From Bacillus mesophilus (GTDB taxonomy: Bacteria; Bacillota; Bacilli; Bacillales; SA4): DNA of 64,000 bases. The position numbers were made by a program, and so were the translations under genes. This document shows, in pieces, positions 1 through 11,062 of the stretch. The notes below the pieces were generated by a model. It worked only from the letters and a program-made list of their open reading frames with translations, was not told the DNA's origin and made no database searches. Every line of letters begins with the position of its first letter. The stretch's first letter is position 1. The DNA lies in NCBI RefSeq assembly GCF_011008845.1, contig NZ_JAAIWM010000005.1:124001-188000 (forward strand). Direction: 5' to 3'.

Positions 1-120
1 TTCAAGAGCTTGATAGCCATTTGCCGCTTGAAATGTATCATAACCTTCTTTTTGAAAAACCTCATTTAACAGTATGCGAATACCAAATTGATCATCCACG
101 ATTAGTATTTTCTCTTTCAT
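1..120 (-). CDS. spo0F: Sporulation phosphorelay response regulator Spo0F (N-terminal part, cut by window edge)
   Basis: The 40 visible codons begin [20 protein letters not shown], which is the start of the Spo0F receiver domain. It shows the acidic pair DD that helps bind Mg2+ and the IRILLNEVF helix contacted by sporulation kinases. The phosphoacceptor Asp and the rest of the domain lie outside the window. Spo0F is a single-domain cytoplasmic response regulator that passes phosphate from sensor kinases to Spo0B and on to Spo0A. The start ATG is preceded by AGGAG nine bases upstream. The neighbouring DUF2529, pyrG and rpoE genes match the B. subtilis order, which supports the call. Confidence 0.95.
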   Translation of the reverse strand, partial: MKEKILIVDDQFGIRILLNEVFQKEGYDTFQAANGYQALE

Positions 121-209
121 TGTCTTCACTCCTAGTTAGTATTAATCTATATTACACCTGATTACCCAATGTGAAAAAGCCTTTGTAGCATGTTTGTGCT
201 ATTTAAGTT

Positions 210-335
210 AATTCTAATCTTATTGAGAGTAATTCTCTTTTATTGCAAAAAAATCCTCTTTTATGTCGAAATAAGTTTCCGACAAATTCCTACTTATTTC
301 GTACTTTTCATCTCTTTTCACCAAAAGATTCTCTG
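210..335. repeat. Possible 21-bp phased degenerate word array upstream of the DUF2529 gene
   Basis: The 358-bp spacer between spo0F and the next gene contains no convincing gene. Cut into 21-bp steps from position 210, successive segments begin AATTCTAATC, AATTCTCTTT, AATCCTCTTT, AAGTTTCCGA, TTATTTCGTA and TTTTCACC. The first three are clearly alike and the later ones share a TTTC core. This resembles the much clearer 21-bp arrays near 44.6 and 47.7 kb but is strongly decayed. The only open frame here (190-378) is low-complexity and hydrophobic, which is what a 21-bp AT-rich repeat would give when read as codons. Confidence 0.3.
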
Positions 336-478
336 TTTTAGACCACTCGCATCTTCACTCAGTTTACATTATGAGTAATAACGCAGCATATCCAACAAAA
401 GTCTCTAAACTTTATCAGAATCTATGTTTTTGATATAGTTCGGTATAATAGAGGAAATATAAAAGTAAAGGTGATCTC

Positions 479-1018
479 ATGTTAAAAATATTTTCAACAC
501 AACTTCAAGGTATTTTTAAAAAGATAGAAGAAAAAGAGGATTTACAATTAGAGGAAGGTGCTCGCTTACTTTCACAAGCACTAGTGGGAGACGGTTCTAT
601 CTATCTATATGGAATTGATGAATTACAAGCAGTCGAGCTTACCGCTATGAATGGTCCTGAAAAAGTGGCAGGTTTTCTACCATATATTGAAAATGGAATT
701 ACAGCTACTATCCAGCCTTTTGATCGAGTACTGATTTTTTCCCCCTACTCTAACGACCCTAAGGCGTTGGAAACCGTAAAAGCACTAAGAGATCAAAATA
801 TTCCCACAGTCGTTGTTTCTAGTATCGTCGACAAAGAGGATGCAGAGCTTCAAAACATTGCTGATGTTCATATTAATACTTATTTAACAAAAGGATTAAT
901 TCCCGATGATGATGGAAATAGATACGGGTTGCCAACCACAATGGTTGCTCTGTATGCGTATTATGGGTTGATGTTTACGATAAAAGAAATATTAGCTGAG
1001 TATGCGGATGAGGAATAA
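479..1018 (+). CDS. ywjG: DUF2529 protein (YwjG family), SIS-like fold
   Basis: This 179-residue cytoplasmic protein matches the YwjG/DUF2529 family, which is found almost only in Bacillaceae between spo0F and pyrG, exactly its position here. DUF2529 proteins have a sugar-isomerase (SIS)-like alpha/beta fold. The central segment with DRVLIFSPYSNDPKALETVKAL resembles the phosphosugar-binding strand-loop-helix of SIS domains. No function is established and no catalytic residues can be assigned. The ATG follows a GGTGAT ribosome-binding site. A TATAAT at 444-449 is a plausible -10, but I see no good -35 at standard spacing. Confidence 0.85.
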   Translation: MLKIFSTQLQGIFKKIEEKEDLQLEEGARLLSQALVGDGSIYLYGIDELQAVELTAMNGPEKVAGFLPYIENGITATIQPFDRVLIFSPYSNDPKALETVKALRDQNIPTVVVSSIVDKEDAELQNIADVHINTYLTKGLIPDDDGNRYGLPTTMVALYAYYGLMFTIKEILAEYADEE

Positions 1019-1045
1019 GTAGAAGATTTTTTCTTATTTAAACAG

Positions 1046-1077
1046 CAAAACCCTCTTCAAATTGAAGAGGGTTTTTA
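1046..1077. terminator. Bidirectional intrinsic terminator between DUF2529 gene and pyrG
   Basis: The stem AAACCCTCTTCAA / TTGAAGAGGGTTT is flanked by A-rich sequence on one side and T-rich on the other, so it can stop transcription from both convergent genes. Confidence 0.85.
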
Positions 1078-1079
1078 AT

Positions 1080-2750
<1,671 letters not shown>

Positions 2751-2784
2751 TTATAAAGTGCCTTGTTTTTGTATTTTTACAATA

Positions 2785-2834
2785 AAAAAAGCAAAAATTG
2801 CTACACCTTTTGGAAAGGGAGCAATTTTTGCTTT
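2785..2834 (-). promoter_or_regulatory. pyrG transcription attenuator (CTP-sensing)
   Basis: On the minus strand the leader forms the stem AAAGCAAAAATTGC / GCAATTTTTGCTTT followed by a run of seven T, an intrinsic terminator. Its loop side carries the pyrimidine tract CTCCCTTTCC (2821 to 2812). In B. subtilis, low CTP makes RNA polymerase add extra G residues at the pyrG start. That poly-G pairs with such a tract and blocks terminator folding. The start sequence GGGCTC needed for this is present upstream at 2874-2869, so the same control very probably operates here. Confidence 0.85.
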
Positions 2835-2868
2835 AGTATTAAACGTTGTAAAAACGTTTGCTTTTCTA

Positions 2869-2910
2869 GAGCCCAAATATGATTTTATAGACAGGCTTAA
2901 CAAAAGTCAA
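2869..2910 (-). promoter_or_regulatory. pyrG sigma-A promoter with GGGCTC slippage start
   Basis: Minus-strand TTGACT (2910-2905), 17 bp, TAAAAT (2887-2882), 7 bp, then GGGCTC beginning at 2874. This initially transcribed GGGC is the one known to allow reiterative G addition in B. subtilis pyrG. Confidence 0.85.
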
Positions 2911-2917
2911 GAGGAGA

Positions 2918-3505
2918 TTATTTATCTTCCTCGTCCTCATCATCTAGCACATCTAAGTCTTCATCTTCTTCTAGTTCTTCGTCTTCATCAAGATCCTCGT
3001 CAAGATCATAATCATCATCTTCATCTAGCAGATCATCATCTAGATCGTCATCATCATCGTCGTCATCGTCATCATCGTCTAAAAGATCATCTTCTTCCTC
3101 GTCTTCAATTTCATCGAGGTCATCAAGCTCATCATAATCTTCTTCATCTATTTCGTCGAAGTCATCTAGTTCAATCTCATCTTCATCTTCCGCAGCAGCC
3201 TTACGTTTCTTCTTAGGCTTGGCAACTGGAACAACCTCTTCTTCAATCTGGTCATAAGGATACCAGCTTCTCATGCCCCAGCGATTCTCACCAACTGCAA
3301 TAAAGCGTCCATCTATATTTAAGTCGGTATAAAATTGCGACATACGTTTTCTTACTTCTTCATCTGTTAGCTCTAGAAGCTTTGCGATTTCTGATACTAA
3401 ATCTTTAAATGCAATAGCCTGCTTTTTGGCTACCATGATTTCATAAGCTAGTTCAATCATTGATAACTGCTTAATTTGCTCCTGTGAGTAATTTGCTAAA
3501 CTCAA
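2918..3505 (-). CDS. rpoE: DNA-directed RNA polymerase delta subunit
   Basis: The delta subunit binds core RNA polymerase in Gram-positive bacteria and promotes enzyme recycling. The N-terminal HARE-HTH domain covers roughly residues 1-85 and includes the signature FYTDLNIDGRFIAVGENRWG. It is followed by a Lys-rich patch (KPKKKRK) and a very acidic C-terminal tail of about 100 residues. The tail includes an uninterrupted run of 12 Asp. I choose TTG at 3505 as start because AAGGGAG lies 8 bases upstream; the GTG at 3514 overlaps that ribosome-binding site. The protein is then 195 residues. A plausible TATAAT-containing promoter lies in the 250-bp spacer upstream. Confidence 0.93.
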   Translation of the reverse strand: MSLANYSQEQIKQLSMIELAYEIMVAKKQAIAFKDLVSEIAKLLELTDEEVRKRMSQFYTDLNIDGRFIAVGENRWGMRSWYPYDQIEEEVVPVAKPKKKRKAAAEDEDEIELDDFDEIDEEDYDELDDLDEIEDEEEDDLLDDDDDDDDDDDDLDDDLLDEDDDYDLDEDLDEDEELEEDEDLDVLDDEDEEDK

Positions 3506-3721
3506 GAACAGCACTCCCTTTCTAAATAACCTACATCCCCTAAAAATCTATTATGTAGAATAAAATCCTATAGCAAACATACTTTTCATTATAAACAAAA
3601 ATATACCAATTATGCTATATTTGCGTAACGTTTTTTTTCGCGCATACCTATAGGTCTCCTCGAATGATGTCGAATTCCTCTTTTGCTGGTCCAAAAATTA
3701 GGAATCCGTGAGGTAACACAA

Positions 3722-3750
3722 AAAGAAAGAGGAGTGAAATCCTCCTCTTA
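3722..3750 (-). terminator. Intrinsic terminator after icmF
   Basis: The stem AAGAGGAG / CTCCTCTT is followed on the minus strand by TTTCTTTTTG, ending the acyl-CoA operon. Confidence 0.75.
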
Positions 3751-3757
3751 TAAACAG

Positions 3758-6700
3758 TTACATATTTCTTCTATATTGTCCGCCTACTTCATACAAAGCT
3801 CTAGTAATTTGCCCTAGACTTGCAACTTTTACTGTTTCTAACAGTTCTTCAAAAATGTTTCCTCCAGACACAGCCACTTCTTTAAGTTTGTTTAATGCTT
3901 CATCAAGCTTCTCTTGATGTTGGTCTTGGAAGCTTCTTAGATTTTGAATTTGTTGCTCTTTTTCTTCTTGAGAAGCACGGGCAAGCTCAATATTATCTAA
4001 ATCCTCATCTGATGGCGGATTTGGATTTAAGTACGTATTAACTCCGATAATCGGTAGTTCCCCAGAGTGCTTCTTCATTTCATAATACATGGACTCTTCT
4101 TGAATCTTTCCACGCTGATATTGAGTCTCCATAGCACCCAGTACTCCACCACGATCATTGATTCTATCAAATTCCTGTAGAACTGCTTCTTCTACTAAAT
4201 CTGTTAGTTCTTCAATAATAAACGATCCTTGTAATGGATTTTCATTTTTCGTTAGACCATGTTCCTTTGTGATAATCATCTGAATGGCCATTGCTCGGCG
4301 AACAGATTCTTCTGTTGGCGTTGTAATTGCTTCATCATAGGCATTCGTATGCAATGAATTACAGTTATCATGAATTGCCATTAAAGCTTGTAAGGTTGTT
4401 CGAATATCATTAAAGTCTATTTCCTGAGCATGTAGAGAACGACCGCTCGTTTGAACATGATATTTTAGCTTTTGACTTCTTTCGTTAGCTCCATACTTTT
4501 CTCTCATCACAACAGCCCAAATTCTTCGAGCCACTCTTCCAATTACTGTATACTCTGGATCTAACCCATTTGAGAAGAAGAAAGAGAGATTTGGTGCAAA
4601 GTCGTCAATATTCATGCCGCGACTTAAGTAATACTCTACATAGGTAAATCCATTTGATAAAGTGAATGCAAGCTGCGAGATAGGGTTAGCACCCGCTTCT
4701 GCAATATGATAACCGGATATAGAAACAGAGTAATAGTTTCTAACAGCATGATCTGTAAAGTATTGCTGAATATCGCCCATCATTCTTAATGCAAATTCTG
4801 TTGAGAAGATACAAGTATTTTGACCTTGATCCTCTTTCAAAATGTCAGCTTGAACCGTTCCACGAACAGTTTTTAACGTCCATTCTTTTACTTCAATATA
4901 CTCTTCCACCGTTAAAATTCGACCAAGCTCTTTTTCACGCTTTTCAATTTGTTGGTGAATCGCTGTGTTAAAGAACATCGCTAAGATAATCGGTGCAGGA
5001 CCATTAATGGTCATCGAAACTGAAGTGGAAGGTGCACATAGGTCAAAGCCGTCATACAGCTTTTTCATGTCCTCTAATGTACAAATGTTTACTCCACTTT
5101 CCCCAACTTTTCCATAAATATCAGGGCGGTAATCTGGATCCTCACCATATAAGGTAACAGAGTCAAAGGCTGTACTTAAACGCTTTGCTGTATCGTCCTT
5201 AGATAAGTAGTGGAAGCGACGATTCGTTCTTTCTGGTGTACCTTCGCCCGCAAACTGACGTTTTGGATCTTCTCCTTCGCGTTTAAAAGGAAATACCCCG
5301 GCTGTATAAGGGAAAGCACCTGGTACATTTTCTTTGTATATCCAGCGAAGAATTTCTCCGTAATCTGCAAACTTTGGCAAGGCAACCTTAGGAATATCAA
5401 GACCTGATAGGCTTTTTGTCGTAAGTTTTGTGACAAATTCCTTATCACGAACCTTCGTAATAAACTCAGTTCCCGAGTAGTTTTCCTTTACTTTCGGCCA
5501 AGCTTCTAATAGCTTCTTAGATTCTGGTGAAAGCTTATATTCAAACTTCTCTCTTACCTCCTTCAAAGCCTTTATATGCTCTTCTTGCTGACCGAGCGCT
5601 TCAACTGCCCCATCAATTTGAAACAACTTACGAGCAGCTTCAACCTGTTCTTCTGACTTTTTATGGTAGTTACGAATCGTATCAGAAATCTCTCGTAAGT
5701 AATAGCGACGGTTGTTCGGAATAATGACATTTTGCTTTTCTACTACATTATCTTTAACAAAATTAGTCTCCCAAGCCTTTTCACACTTTGTATTAATTAC
5801 TTCTACTAGTGCGGCAAAAAGAGAGTTCGTCCCTTTGTCATTAAATTGACTAGCAATCGTTCCATATACCGGCATATGAGATAAATCTGTTTCAAATAGC
5901 ATATGACTTCGTTGGTATTGCTTTTGCACCTGATTTTTCGCATCCTCTGAACCTTTACGCTCAAACTTGTTGATGACAATTAAATCTGCATAATCAATCA
6001 TGTCGATTTTCTCTAATTGAGACGGTGCACCAAACTCACTTGTCATTACATACATGGAGACATCACAAATTTCTGCGATCTCCGCATCACCCTGACCAAT
6101 TCCACTTGTCTCAACGATAATTAGATCAAAATCTGCAGCCTTCACAACGGAAATAGCATCTTTAATAGCTAAAGAAAGCTCTGTTTTTGACCCACGTGTT
6201 GCTAGACTTCTCATAAATACACGAGGATTGAAGATTGCATTCATACGAATACGGTCCCCAAGAAGAGCTCCGCCTGTTTTTTGCTTTGTAGGATCAACAG
6301 ATAATACAGCTATTTTAATATCAGCTATTTCATTTAAAAAGCGACGAACAAGTTCATCAGTAAGTGAGCTTTTTCCTGCTCCACCCGTTCCGGTAATTCC
6401 TAGTACAGGTACGTTTTTTCCAATCTCTTTCACTTTTTCTAAGACCTGTTGGATTTCGGTTACTTTATTTTCCGCATTAACCTGACCTTCTGCTAAGGTA
6501 ATTAATCTCGTAATCGCTTGGATATTACCTGTCTGTAAACCTTCTAGCTCATTTTCTAGAGAGGTTACCGTTGGGAAATCACATTCTTCAAGCATGTTGT
6601 TGATCATTCCTTGAAGACCATGCTTTCTCCCGTCCTCTGGTGAAAAGATTCGGGCAATTCCATATTCATGGAGTTCCTTAATTTCTCTTGGCACAATTAC

Positions 6701-7003
6701 TCCGCCACCACCGCCATAAATTCGAATATGAGAGGCGTTTCGCTCCTTAAGAAGGTCGTACATATATTTAAAATATTCAACGTGTCCCCCTTGGTAGGAT
6801 GAGATGGCAATTCCTTGTACATCTTCTTGAATTGCAGCTGATACCACTTCTTCTACTGAGCGATTATGACCAAGATGGATGACTTCTCCACCAGTAGCCT
6901 GAATAATTCTTCGCATAATATTTATGGACGCATCATGACCATCAAAAAGACTTGATGCCGTAACAAAACGAATATGGTGTTTAGGTTTATAAATTTCGAC
7001 CAT
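3758..7003 (-). CDS. icmF: Fused isobutyryl-CoA mutase IcmF (B12 domain, G-protein chaperone, catalytic domain)
   Basis: This coenzyme B12 enzyme interconverts isobutyryl-CoA and n-butyryl-CoA. The order of parts is typical of IcmF. Residues 1-140 are a B12-binding domain with D21-G-H23-D, where His23 should ligate cobalt. Residues about 200-460 are a MeaB-like GTPase with P-loop [12 protein letters not shown] near residue 202 and NKFERKG as the base-recognition loop. The rest is the TIM-barrel substrate domain. Start ATG 7003 has AGGAGG 8 bases upstream; an in-frame extension to 7105 only reads through the tetR end. The protein has 1081 residues. It is last in the mmgA-mmgB-mmgC-acdA-tetR-icmF unit, linking branched-chain acyl-CoA to beta-oxidation. 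Confidence 0.95.
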   Translation of the reverse strand: MVEIYKPKHHIRFVTASSLFDGHDASINIMRRIIQATGGEVIHLGHNRSVEEVVSAAIQEDVQGIAISSYQGGHVEYFKYMYDLLKERNASHIRIYGGGGGVIVPREIKELHEYGIARIFSPEDGRKHGLQGMINNMLEECDFPTVTSLENELEGLQTGNIQAITRLITLAEGQVNAENKVTEIQQVLEKVKEIGKNVPVLGITGTGGAGKSSLTDELVRRFLNEIADIKIAVLSVDPTKQKTGGALLGDRIRMNAIFNPRVFMRSLATRGSKTELSLAIKDAISVVKAADFDLIIVETSGIGQGDAEIAEICDVSMYVMTSEFGAPSQLEKIDMIDYADLIVINKFERKGSEDAKNQVQKQYQRSHMLFETDLSHMPVYGTIASQFNDKGTNSLFAALVEVINTKCEKAWETNFVKDNVVEKQNVIIPNNRRYYLREISDTIRNYHKKSEEQVEAARKLFQIDGAVEALGQQEEHIKALKEVREKFEYKLSPESKKLLEAWPKVKENYSGTEFITKVRDKEFVTKLTTKSLSGLDIPKVALPKFADYGEILRWIYKENVPGAFPYTAGVFPFKREGEDPKRQFAGEGTPERTNRRFHYLSKDDTAKRLSTAFDSVTLYGEDPDYRPDIYGKVGESGVNICTLEDMKKLYDGFDLCAPSTSVSMTINGPAPIILAMFFNTAIHQQIEKREKELGRILTVEEYIEVKEWTLKTVRGTVQADILKEDQGQNTCIFSTEFALRMMGDIQQYFTDHAVRNYYSVSISGYHIAEAGANPISQLAFTLSNGFTYVEYYLSRGMNIDDFAPNLSFFFSNGLDPEYTVIGRVARRIWAVVMREKYGANERSQKLKYHVQTSGRSLHAQEIDFNDIRTTLQALMAIHDNCNSLHTNAYDEAITTPTEESVRRAMAIQMIITKEHGLTKNENPLQGSFIIEELTDLVEEAVLQEFDRINDRGGVLGAMETQYQRGKIQEESMYYEMKKHSGELPIIGVNTYLNPNPPSDEDLDNIELARASQEEKEQQIQNLRSFQDQHQEKLDEALNKLKEVAVSGGNIFEELLETVKVASLGQITRALYEVGGQYRRNM

Positions 7004-7020
7004 TTGAAAACCTCCTCTTG

Positions 7021-7644
7021 CTATTTTGAATGAATTCCTTGTAACAGGTTCTGGATCTGTAGATTTGTGTATTCTTCCAATGTATATAAGCTCTGAAGGA
7101 CCCATCTTCTAAATCCCCACATTTGTCCCTGAACAAAGATATTGTGAGAAATCAATTTTCTCTCATGATCTGACAGAACGATTTCTCCATTTTCTACACA
7201 GCTTGAAAGAATAGATTCGAACATTTCAACCATTTCTAGTTCTTTTTTTAAGACATAAGGAAGGGCGTCCTTCGTAAGTGACTTTGCCTCCTGATACATA
7301 ACAAGTACTTCGTCCTGCATTTCATCCATCACAATAAAGTAGTTGGATATAGCCTTTTTGAGGTTTTCGATACTTCCTTGATTAGGATCAATATCCTCGT
7401 TAAGACGCTCGCGTACTTGATCATAAATCCGGTCACATACTAAATAAAGGACATCCTCTTTTTGTCGTATATATTCATAGAGTGTTCCAATGCTAAAGCC
7501 CGCTGCCTTGGCTATTTCTCTTGTAGTTGTGCGGTGGAATCCCTTTTCTTTAAACAATGAAACAGCACCTGTAATCATCTGATCTCTTCTGATTTCAATT
7601 AAACGTTCATCTTTAACAGATGCATGAACGTTCTGATTCGTCAT
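7021..7644 (-). CDS. TetR/AcrR-family transcriptional regulator of the acyl-CoA operon
   Basis: The N-terminal helix-turn-helix shows the TetR pattern [20 protein letters not shown] followed by [15 protein letters not shown]. The all-helical C-terminal half should bind a ligand, by context an acyl-CoA. ATG 7644 is chosen because AGAGGCGG precedes it; the GTG at 7677 overlaps the acdA stop codon and lacks a ribosome-binding site. The protein has 207 residues. It sits inside the operon between acdA and icmF and may autoregulate it. Whether it or a FadR encoded elsewhere reads the operators at 12311 and 14613 cannot be decided from sequence. Confidence 0.85.
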   Translation of the reverse strand: MTNQNVHASVKDERLIEIRRDQMITGAVSLFKEKGFHRTTTREIAKAAGFSIGTLYEYIRQKEDVLYLVCDRIYDQVRERLNEDIDPNQGSIENLKKAISNYFIVMDEMQDEVLVMYQEAKSLTKDALPYVLKKELEMVEMFESILSSCVENGEIVLSDHERKLISHNIFVQGQMWGFRRWVLQSLYTLEEYTNLQIQNLLQGIHSK

Positions 7645-7676
7645 TTTCAACGCACCGCCTCTACTTGAGTCCTTCA

Positions 7677-8816
7677 CTATTTTGCTAGCATTCTTGAAAT
7701 GACTAAGCGTTGGATTTCTTGTGTTCCTTCGTAAATTTGAGTGATTTTTGCATCACGCATAAAACGTTCTACTGGATAGTCCTTTGTATAACCATAACCA
7801 CCAAATACCTGAACTGCTTCGGTTGTTACCTTCATCGCTGCATCTCCAGCTAAAAGCTTAGACATTGCTGACTCTTTTCCATAAGGAAGACCCTCAGATT
7901 CTAACCAAGCAGCTTGGTAGGTTAATAGTCTAGCAGCCTCAATGCTTGTTGCCATATCTGCAAGCTTAAACGCAATTCCTTGCTGCTCGATAATTGGCTT
8001 TCCAAATTGCTTACGCTCTTTTGCATATTCAACAGCTGCGTCTAGCGCACCTTGTGCAATTCCTACTGCTTGAGCAGCAATTCCGTTACGACCACCATCA
8101 AGTGTCATCATCGCAACTTTAAAGCCTTTGCCCACTTCACCAAGAACATTTTCAGCTGGAACTCGGCAATCTTCAAAAATAATTTCGGTTGTTGGTGAAG
8201 AACGAATACCTAGCTTAGCTTCCTTTTTCCCAACTGAAAATCCTGGGAAGTCCTTTTCCACGATAAACGCAGTTGTACCACGAGTACCTTCCTCTGGATT
8301 AGTAAGAGCAAAGACTACGTAAAAATCAGCCACTCCACCGTTTGTAATAAAGATTTTTGAACCATTGATAATATAGTCATCCCCGTCCTTGCGGGCATTG
8401 GTTCTCATTCCACCAGCATCTGATCCAGCATATGGCTCTGTTAATCCGTAAGCACCAATTGACTTTCCTTCAGCCATCGGACGTAAATATTTCTGCTTTT
8501 GCTCTTCTGTACCAAACTTAAATAAAGGCCATCCAGCTAAAGACGTATGCGCAGATAACGTTACACCAGTAGAAGCACACACACGAGATAACTCCTCAAC
8601 CGCAATAACGTATGCTAAATAGTCACTACCAATTCCACCATACTGCTCTGGCCAAGGAATACCTGTTAAACCAAGCTCCGCCATCTTATCAAAAATCTCA
8701 CGATCAAAACGTTCCTCTTCATCACGCTCAGCAGCAGTAGGAGCCACCTCATTTTTCGCAAAATCACGTACCATCTTTCTAATCATCTCATGCTCTTCTG
8801 AAAGTCTAAATTGCAT
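7677..8816 (-). CDS. acdA: Acyl-CoA dehydrogenase AcdA
   Basis: This FAD-dependent dehydrogenase introduces the 2,3 double bond in an acyl-CoA. Family signatures are [16 protein letters not shown] (FAD/substrate loop), QFGKPI and the C-terminal [11 protein letters not shown], whose Glu is at the catalytic-base position of short-chain enzymes. It is nearly collinear with B. subtilis AcdA. The start at ATG 8816 ([11 protein letters not shown]) is supported by GGGAGG 8 bases upstream and by homologues; the longer in-frame start at 8843 has no such support. The protein has 379 residues. It is the fourth gene of the operon. Confidence 0.93.
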   Translation of the reverse strand: MQFRLSEEHEMIRKMVRDFAKNEVAPTAAERDEEERFDREIFDKMAELGLTGIPWPEQYGGIGSDYLAYVIAVEELSRVCASTGVTLSAHTSLAGWPLFKFGTEEQKQKYLRPMAEGKSIGAYGLTEPYAGSDAGGMRTNARKDGDDYIINGSKIFITNGGVADFYVVFALTNPEEGTRGTTAFIVEKDFPGFSVGKKEAKLGIRSSPTTEIIFEDCRVPAENVLGEVGKGFKVAMMTLDGGRNGIAAQAVGIAQGALDAAVEYAKERKQFGKPIIEQQGIAFKLADMATSIEAARLLTYQAAWLESEGLPYGKESAMSKLLAGDAAMKVTTEAVQVFGGYGYTKDYPVERFMRDAKITQIYEGTQEIQRLVISRMLAK

Positions 8817-8840
8817 CCCCATTTCCTCCCTTTTCTTTTC

Positions 8841-8887
8841 CACTTTAAAGCATGTGGGGCCTGGCCCCCATTACGTTAAAGTACTAA
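8841..8887. repeat. GGGGCCTGGCCCC palindrome, copy 1 (mmgC-acdA spacer)
   Basis: CACTTTAAAG, then GTGGGGCCTGGCCCCCAT, then TTAAAGTACT: a G/C core palindrome inside CTTTAA / TTAAAG outer arms. There is no T run, so it is not a standard terminator. The same design appears at 10.05, 11.0, 22.8 and 55.6 kb. Confidence 0.85.
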
Positions 8888-8888
8888 A

Positions 8889-10022
8889 TTATAGATGTTT
8901 GCTTATTACAATACGTTGGATTTCACTTGTTCCTTCGTATATTTCACAGATCTTGGCATCACGGAATAGCCGTTCAACCGGGTATTCCTTTGTATAGCCA
9001 TAGCCCCCAAAAATTTGAACTGCCTCGATTGAATTATCTACAGCTACTTTTGCTGCAAATAACTTAGCCATCGATGCTTCCTTCGAACAAGACTTACCTT
9101 CCAAGCGAAGTTGTGCAGCACGGTATATTAAGAGCTTTGCTGCTTCCACGTTTGTAGCCATTTCTGCTATTTTAAAACCAATTCCCTGTTGATCGATGAT
9201 TGGCTTCCCGAACTGCTTTCGTTCCTTAGCATAGTCCACTGAATAGTCTAGTGCTGCTTCTGCTATACCTAGAGCTTGTGCAGCTATTCCTATTCGTCCA
9301 ACATCAAGATTCGCCATTGCAACCTTGAAACCCTCTCCTTCCTTTCCAAGAAGGTTTTCTTTAGGAATCTTGGCATTTTCAAATATTAGTTCAACCGTTT
9401 TAGATCCGTATAGCCCCATTTTATGTTCGTCTTTTCCAACCACAAATCCAGGAGTATCCTTCTCAACAATAAATGCCGAAACCCCTTTACTACCTAGTAT
9501 TTCAGGATTGGTTCTTGCAAAGACGATGTATGTGTCAGCTTCTCCACCATTAGTGATGAAGATTTTTGAGCCATTAAGAATATAGAAGTCTCCCTCTTTA
9601 ATTGCTCTTGTTTTTAAGCTTGCTGCATCTGATCCAGAACTAGGCTCCGTTAAAGCAAATGCACCCAGGTATTCACCTGAAGCAAGCTTTGGAACAAATC
9701 TCTGCTTCTGCTCTTCTGTACCAAAGTACAGGATTGGATTCGTACCAACCGATGTATGAACTGATAAAATAACACCCATTGTCGCACTGACCTTAGAAAT
9801 CTCGTGAATCGCAATAATATACGAAACAAAATCCATCTCAGCTCCGCCATATTGCTCCGGTACTGGAATACCCATTAATCCAAGCTCGCCCATCTTCTTA
9901 ATAATTGGACGTGGAAACTCACCAGCTTCCATTCTAGGAACAAAAGGAGCAATCTCACCCTCTGCAAAATCACGAACCATCTTTCTCATCATCTCTTGCT
10001 CTTCGGTGAACCTCAAATTCAT
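8889..10022 (-). CDS. mmgC: Short-chain acyl-CoA dehydrogenase MmgC
   Basis: This 377-residue FAD enzyme is closest to B. subtilis MmgC. It carries [39 protein letters not shown] and the C-terminal [11 protein letters not shown] with the expected catalytic Glu. The likely reaction is oxidation of butyryl-CoA or a short branched acyl-CoA, passing electrons to ETF and then to an FadF-type quinone reductase. The ATG follows GGGAGG at 8 bases. It is flanked on both sides by palindromic repeats within the same operon. It is a paralogue of the neighbouring acdA, so two substrate ranges are likely. Confidence 0.93.
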   Translation of the reverse strand: MNLRFTEEQEMMRKMVRDFAEGEIAPFVPRMEAGEFPRPIIKKMGELGLMGIPVPEQYGGAEMDFVSYIIAIHEISKVSATMGVILSVHTSVGTNPILYFGTEEQKQRFVPKLASGEYLGAFALTEPSSGSDAASLKTRAIKEGDFYILNGSKIFITNGGEADTYIVFARTNPEILGSKGVSAFIVEKDTPGFVVGKDEHKMGLYGSKTVELIFENAKIPKENLLGKEGEGFKVAMANLDVGRIGIAAQALGIAEAALDYSVDYAKERKQFGKPIIDQQGIGFKIAEMATNVEAAKLLIYRAAQLRLEGKSCSKEASMAKLFAAKVAVDNSIEAVQIFGGYGYTKEYPVERLFRDAKICEIYEGTSEIQRIVISKHL

Positions 10023-10040
10023 GCTGTCTGCCTCCCTTTA

Positions 10041-10099
10041 AGACACTAACGCGGTAATGATGTGGGGGCCTGGCCCCCACTCCATTAAAGTGTTAAAGT
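10041..10099. repeat. GGGGGCCTGGCCCCC palindrome, copy 2 (mmgB-mmgC spacer)
   Basis: TGTGGGGGCCTGGCCCCCA core with outer arms AACACTTTAA-type on the right and a decayed counterpart (ACACTAACG) on the left. Located between two co-directional genes of one operon. Confidence 0.85.
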
Positions 10100-10113
10100 A
10101 GTGTCTCTTTTTT

Positions 10114-10962
10114 CTAATAAGTGTAAAAACCTCGACCTGTTTTTTTACCTAACCAGCCTGCTTTTACGTATTTACGAAGTAATGGACATGGTCTATATTT
10201 GTCATCTCCAAATCCTTCATGTAAAGTCTCCATAATATATAAACAAGTATCTAATCCAATAAAATCAGCTAATGTTAATGGCCCCATTGGGTGGTTCATT
10301 CCTAGCTTCATCACCTCATCTACAGCTTCAGGAGTTGCTACCCCTTCATATACCGTGTAGATCGCCTCGTTAATCATCGGCATCAGAATTCGGTTTGAAA
10401 CAAAGCCTGGGAAATCGTTAACCTCAACTGGAACCTTACCCAACTTGTTGGTTATAGCTTCAATCGTTTCATATACTTCATCTGCTGTTGCTAACCCTCT
10501 AATGATCTCAACAAGCTTCATCACCGGCACAGGGTTCATAAAATGCATCCCGATAACTTGCTCAGGACGAGTCGTAGCAGCTGCAATCTCTGTGATTGGC
10601 AATGATGAAGTATTAGTTGCTAAAATTGCATGCTTAGGAGCAAGTTGATCTAACTCAGCAAATAGCTTTGTTTTGATCTCCATGTTCTCGATGGCCGCTT
10701 CAATGACTAGGTCAACTTCCTTAGCATTTGAAAGGTCCGAAGAACGGGAAAGCCTATTTAAGATCGCCTCTACATCTGCCTCTGTCAGCCTTCCCTTATC
10801 TACTTGACGAGATAAATTTTTCTGGATTACACCCATTCCCTTATCAACAAACTCTTCCTTAAGATCATGTAAGATCACATCATAACCAGCCATTGCGCAA
10901 ACCTGAGCAATTCCTGAGCCCATTTGTCCAGCTCCAATAACCATGATTTTTTGTACATTCAT
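10114..10962 (-). CDS. mmgB: 3-hydroxybutyryl-CoA dehydrogenase
   Basis: This 282-residue NAD(P)-dependent enzyme oxidises 3-hydroxybutyryl-CoA to acetoacetyl-CoA. The Rossmann motif [18 protein letters not shown] is at the N terminus. The catalytic His is in [17 protein letters not shown], and the C-terminal helical domain contains [16 protein letters not shown] and ends GRGFYTY, as usual for the family. The ATG has AAGGAGG 11 bases upstream. It is the second gene of the operon, after the thiolase that would use its product. Confidence 0.94.
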   Translation of the reverse strand: MNVQKIMVIGAGQMGSGIAQVCAMAGYDVILHDLKEEFVDKGMGVIQKNLSRQVDKGRLTEADVEAILNRLSRSSDLSNAKEVDLVIEAAIENMEIKTKLFAELDQLAPKHAILATNTSSLPITEIAAATTRPEQVIGMHFMNPVPVMKLVEIIRGLATADEVYETIEAITNKLGKVPVEVNDFPGFVSNRILMPMINEAIYTVYEGVATPEAVDEVMKLGMNHPMGPLTLADFIGLDTCLYIMETLHEGFGDDKYRPCPLLRKYVKAGWLGKKTGRGFYTY

Positions 10963-10998
10963 CTTCCACTCATCCTCCTTTATGTATGTTTACTTCGC

Positions 10999-11050
10999 GC
11001 TTTAACATATAACGTACCGGGGGCCTGGCCCCCGATGCTTTAAAGCAATG
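10999..11050. repeat. GGGGGCCTGGCCCCC palindrome, copy 3 (mmgA-mmgB spacer)
   Basis: Core CCGGGGGCCTGGCCCCCGA inside CTTTAA / TTTAAAG outer arms. Third consecutive spacer of the same operon to carry this element. Confidence 0.85.
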
Positions 11051-11062
11051 AAGACCCATCCT

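Noticed and set aside
190..378. Short hydrophobic open frame downstream of spo0F
   Set aside because: No ribosome-binding site and low-complexity sequence; it follows from an AT-rich 21-bp periodic region.
2758..3216. His/Leu-rich plus-strand open frame of 152 codons
   Set aside because: It is the antisense shadow of the acidic rpoE tail and covers the pyrG attenuator.
8841..8887. Intrinsic terminator between mmgC and acdA
   Set aside because: No T tract follows the stem, and identical elements occur in two other spacers of the same operon and in a divergent promoter region.
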